Source: an uncultured Verrucomicrobiae bacterium
Lineage (GTDB): Bacteria > Verrucomicrobiota > Verrucomicrobiia > Limisphaerales > AAA164-E04
Length of the DNA: 64,000 nucleotides
Assembly: GCA_951813855.1 (NCBI GenBank)
Contig: OX638380.1
Span: forward strand, 760,876 to 824,875
Direction of reading: 5' to 3'
In this document: positions 63,721 to 64,000 of the stretch, one piece after another
Position numbering within the stretch: position 1 is the first letter of the stretch
How the letters are laid out: each line of letters begins with the position of its first letter
Program-made: the position numbers and the translations under genes
Notes under the pieces: generated by a model
Databases searched by the model: none
What the model was told of the DNA's origin: nothing
Seen by the model: the letters and a program-made list of their open reading frames with translations, nothing else

Positions 63721-64000
63721 ATGACTCCCCCAGGACGATCCGCCGGCACCGGGACCAGGCTTCGCGAACGATCCTCGCCGTTACGGACCAGGGAGGGATT
63801 CACCTTGATCGAATTGTTGGTAGTCATCGCCATCATCGCCATTCTCGCCGGCATGTTGCTCCCGGCGCTGGCCAAGGCGAAAGACCGAGTCAAGGAAACC
63901 AAATGCGGGAGCAATCTCCGGCAGATGTCCCTGGCGACCCGGCTCTACGCGGACGACAATGGCGACCACGTGCCGCCGGTCACCCATCAGGTCGGTTCTT
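63721..64000 (+). CDS. Prepilin-type N-terminal methylation protein (partial)
   Basis: The frame is open from the ATG at 63721 to the window edge (93 codons). A basic, proline/serine leader of about 26 residues precedes the type IV prepilin signature [20 protein letters not shown], followed by [20 protein letters not shown] and [20 protein letters not shown]. This is the very common Verrucomicrobiota/Planctomycetota class of pseudopilin-like proteins (DUF1559-type neighbours). The leader is longer than the usual 6-10 residues but typical of this group. Confidence 0.9.
   Translation, partial: MTPPGRSAGTGTRLRERSSPLRTREGFTLIELLVVIAIIAILAGMLLPALAKAKDRVKETKCGSNLRQMSLATRLYADDNGDHVPPVTHQVGS

Noticed and set aside
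1..64000. CRISPR arrays, retron or phage structural genes
   Set aside because: No regularly spaced direct repeats, reverse transcriptase motifs, or capsid/terminase/integrase signatures were seen.

Overview
The window looks like a chromosomal segment of a Verrucomicrobiota bacterium (Pedosphaera/Limisphaerales-like; Planctomycetota is the main alternative). The evidence is a prepilin-type protein with the [18 protein letters not shown] signature, a cytochrome c/DUF1549-type protein, a double DUF1080 protein, two sulfatases, futalosine-pathway mqnD, a sigma/von Willebrand/giant-membrane-protein operon and an unusually high load of insertion sequences. Most genes are GC-rich; a few (4251-5300, parts of 47.7-49.2 kb) are visibly AT-richer.

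Layout. 1-3.4 kb: partial c-type cytochrome/DUF1549 protein (minus), exported MsrB, SUI1-family factor, NagA. 3.7-16 kb: mobile-element zone with a decayed Toprim protein, an AT-rich hypothetical gene, an orphan vsr, a DruA-domain ISAs1 transposase broken by one TGA, mqnD, an intact IS1634-type element with long terminal inverted repeats, and an IS110 transposase gene split by a second DruA-ISAs1 element with a clean 10-bp target duplication. Directly upstream of the IS110 gene is a strongly structured three-stem-loop segment of the size and order expected of a bridge RNA. 16-30.3 kb: coiled-coil protein, recO, then an overlapping operon of an ECF sigma factor, a von Willebrand A protein with an anti-sigma-like N-terminus, and a 2316-residue multi-pass protein. 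30.6-38.7 kb: tRNA-Tyr, tRNA-Thr, sulfatase plus acyl-CoA ligase, and a large exported leucine-rich-repeat protein. 38.8-41.9 kb: transposase remnants, including a DruA-IS4 fusion broken by one amber codon. 42-47.7 kb: fatty-acid beta-oxidation cluster (two acyl-CoA dehydrogenases divergent from thiolase and the bifunctional hydratase/dehydrogenase). 47.7-55.7 kb: decayed hsdS, CDP-alcohol phosphotransferase, hisB, then a restriction-modification island (vsr, Eco29kI-type endonuclease, broken DNA methylase, broken IS1595 transposase, orphan fragment, cytosine-5 methyltransferase). 56.8-64 kb: sulfatase, small membrane protein, sodium:solute symporter, exported MsrA, DUF218 protein, double-DUF1080 protein and the start of a prepilin-like protein.

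The points most worth following up are the bridge-RNA candidate of the IS110 element; DruA (DUF4338) domains at the N-terminus of three transposases from two unrelated IS families; and the sigma/vWA/giant-protein operon. Several mobile or defence genes are interrupted by exactly one in-frame stop codon (four amber, one opal). Ordinary genes here also end in TAG, so I read these as decay and not as recoding.
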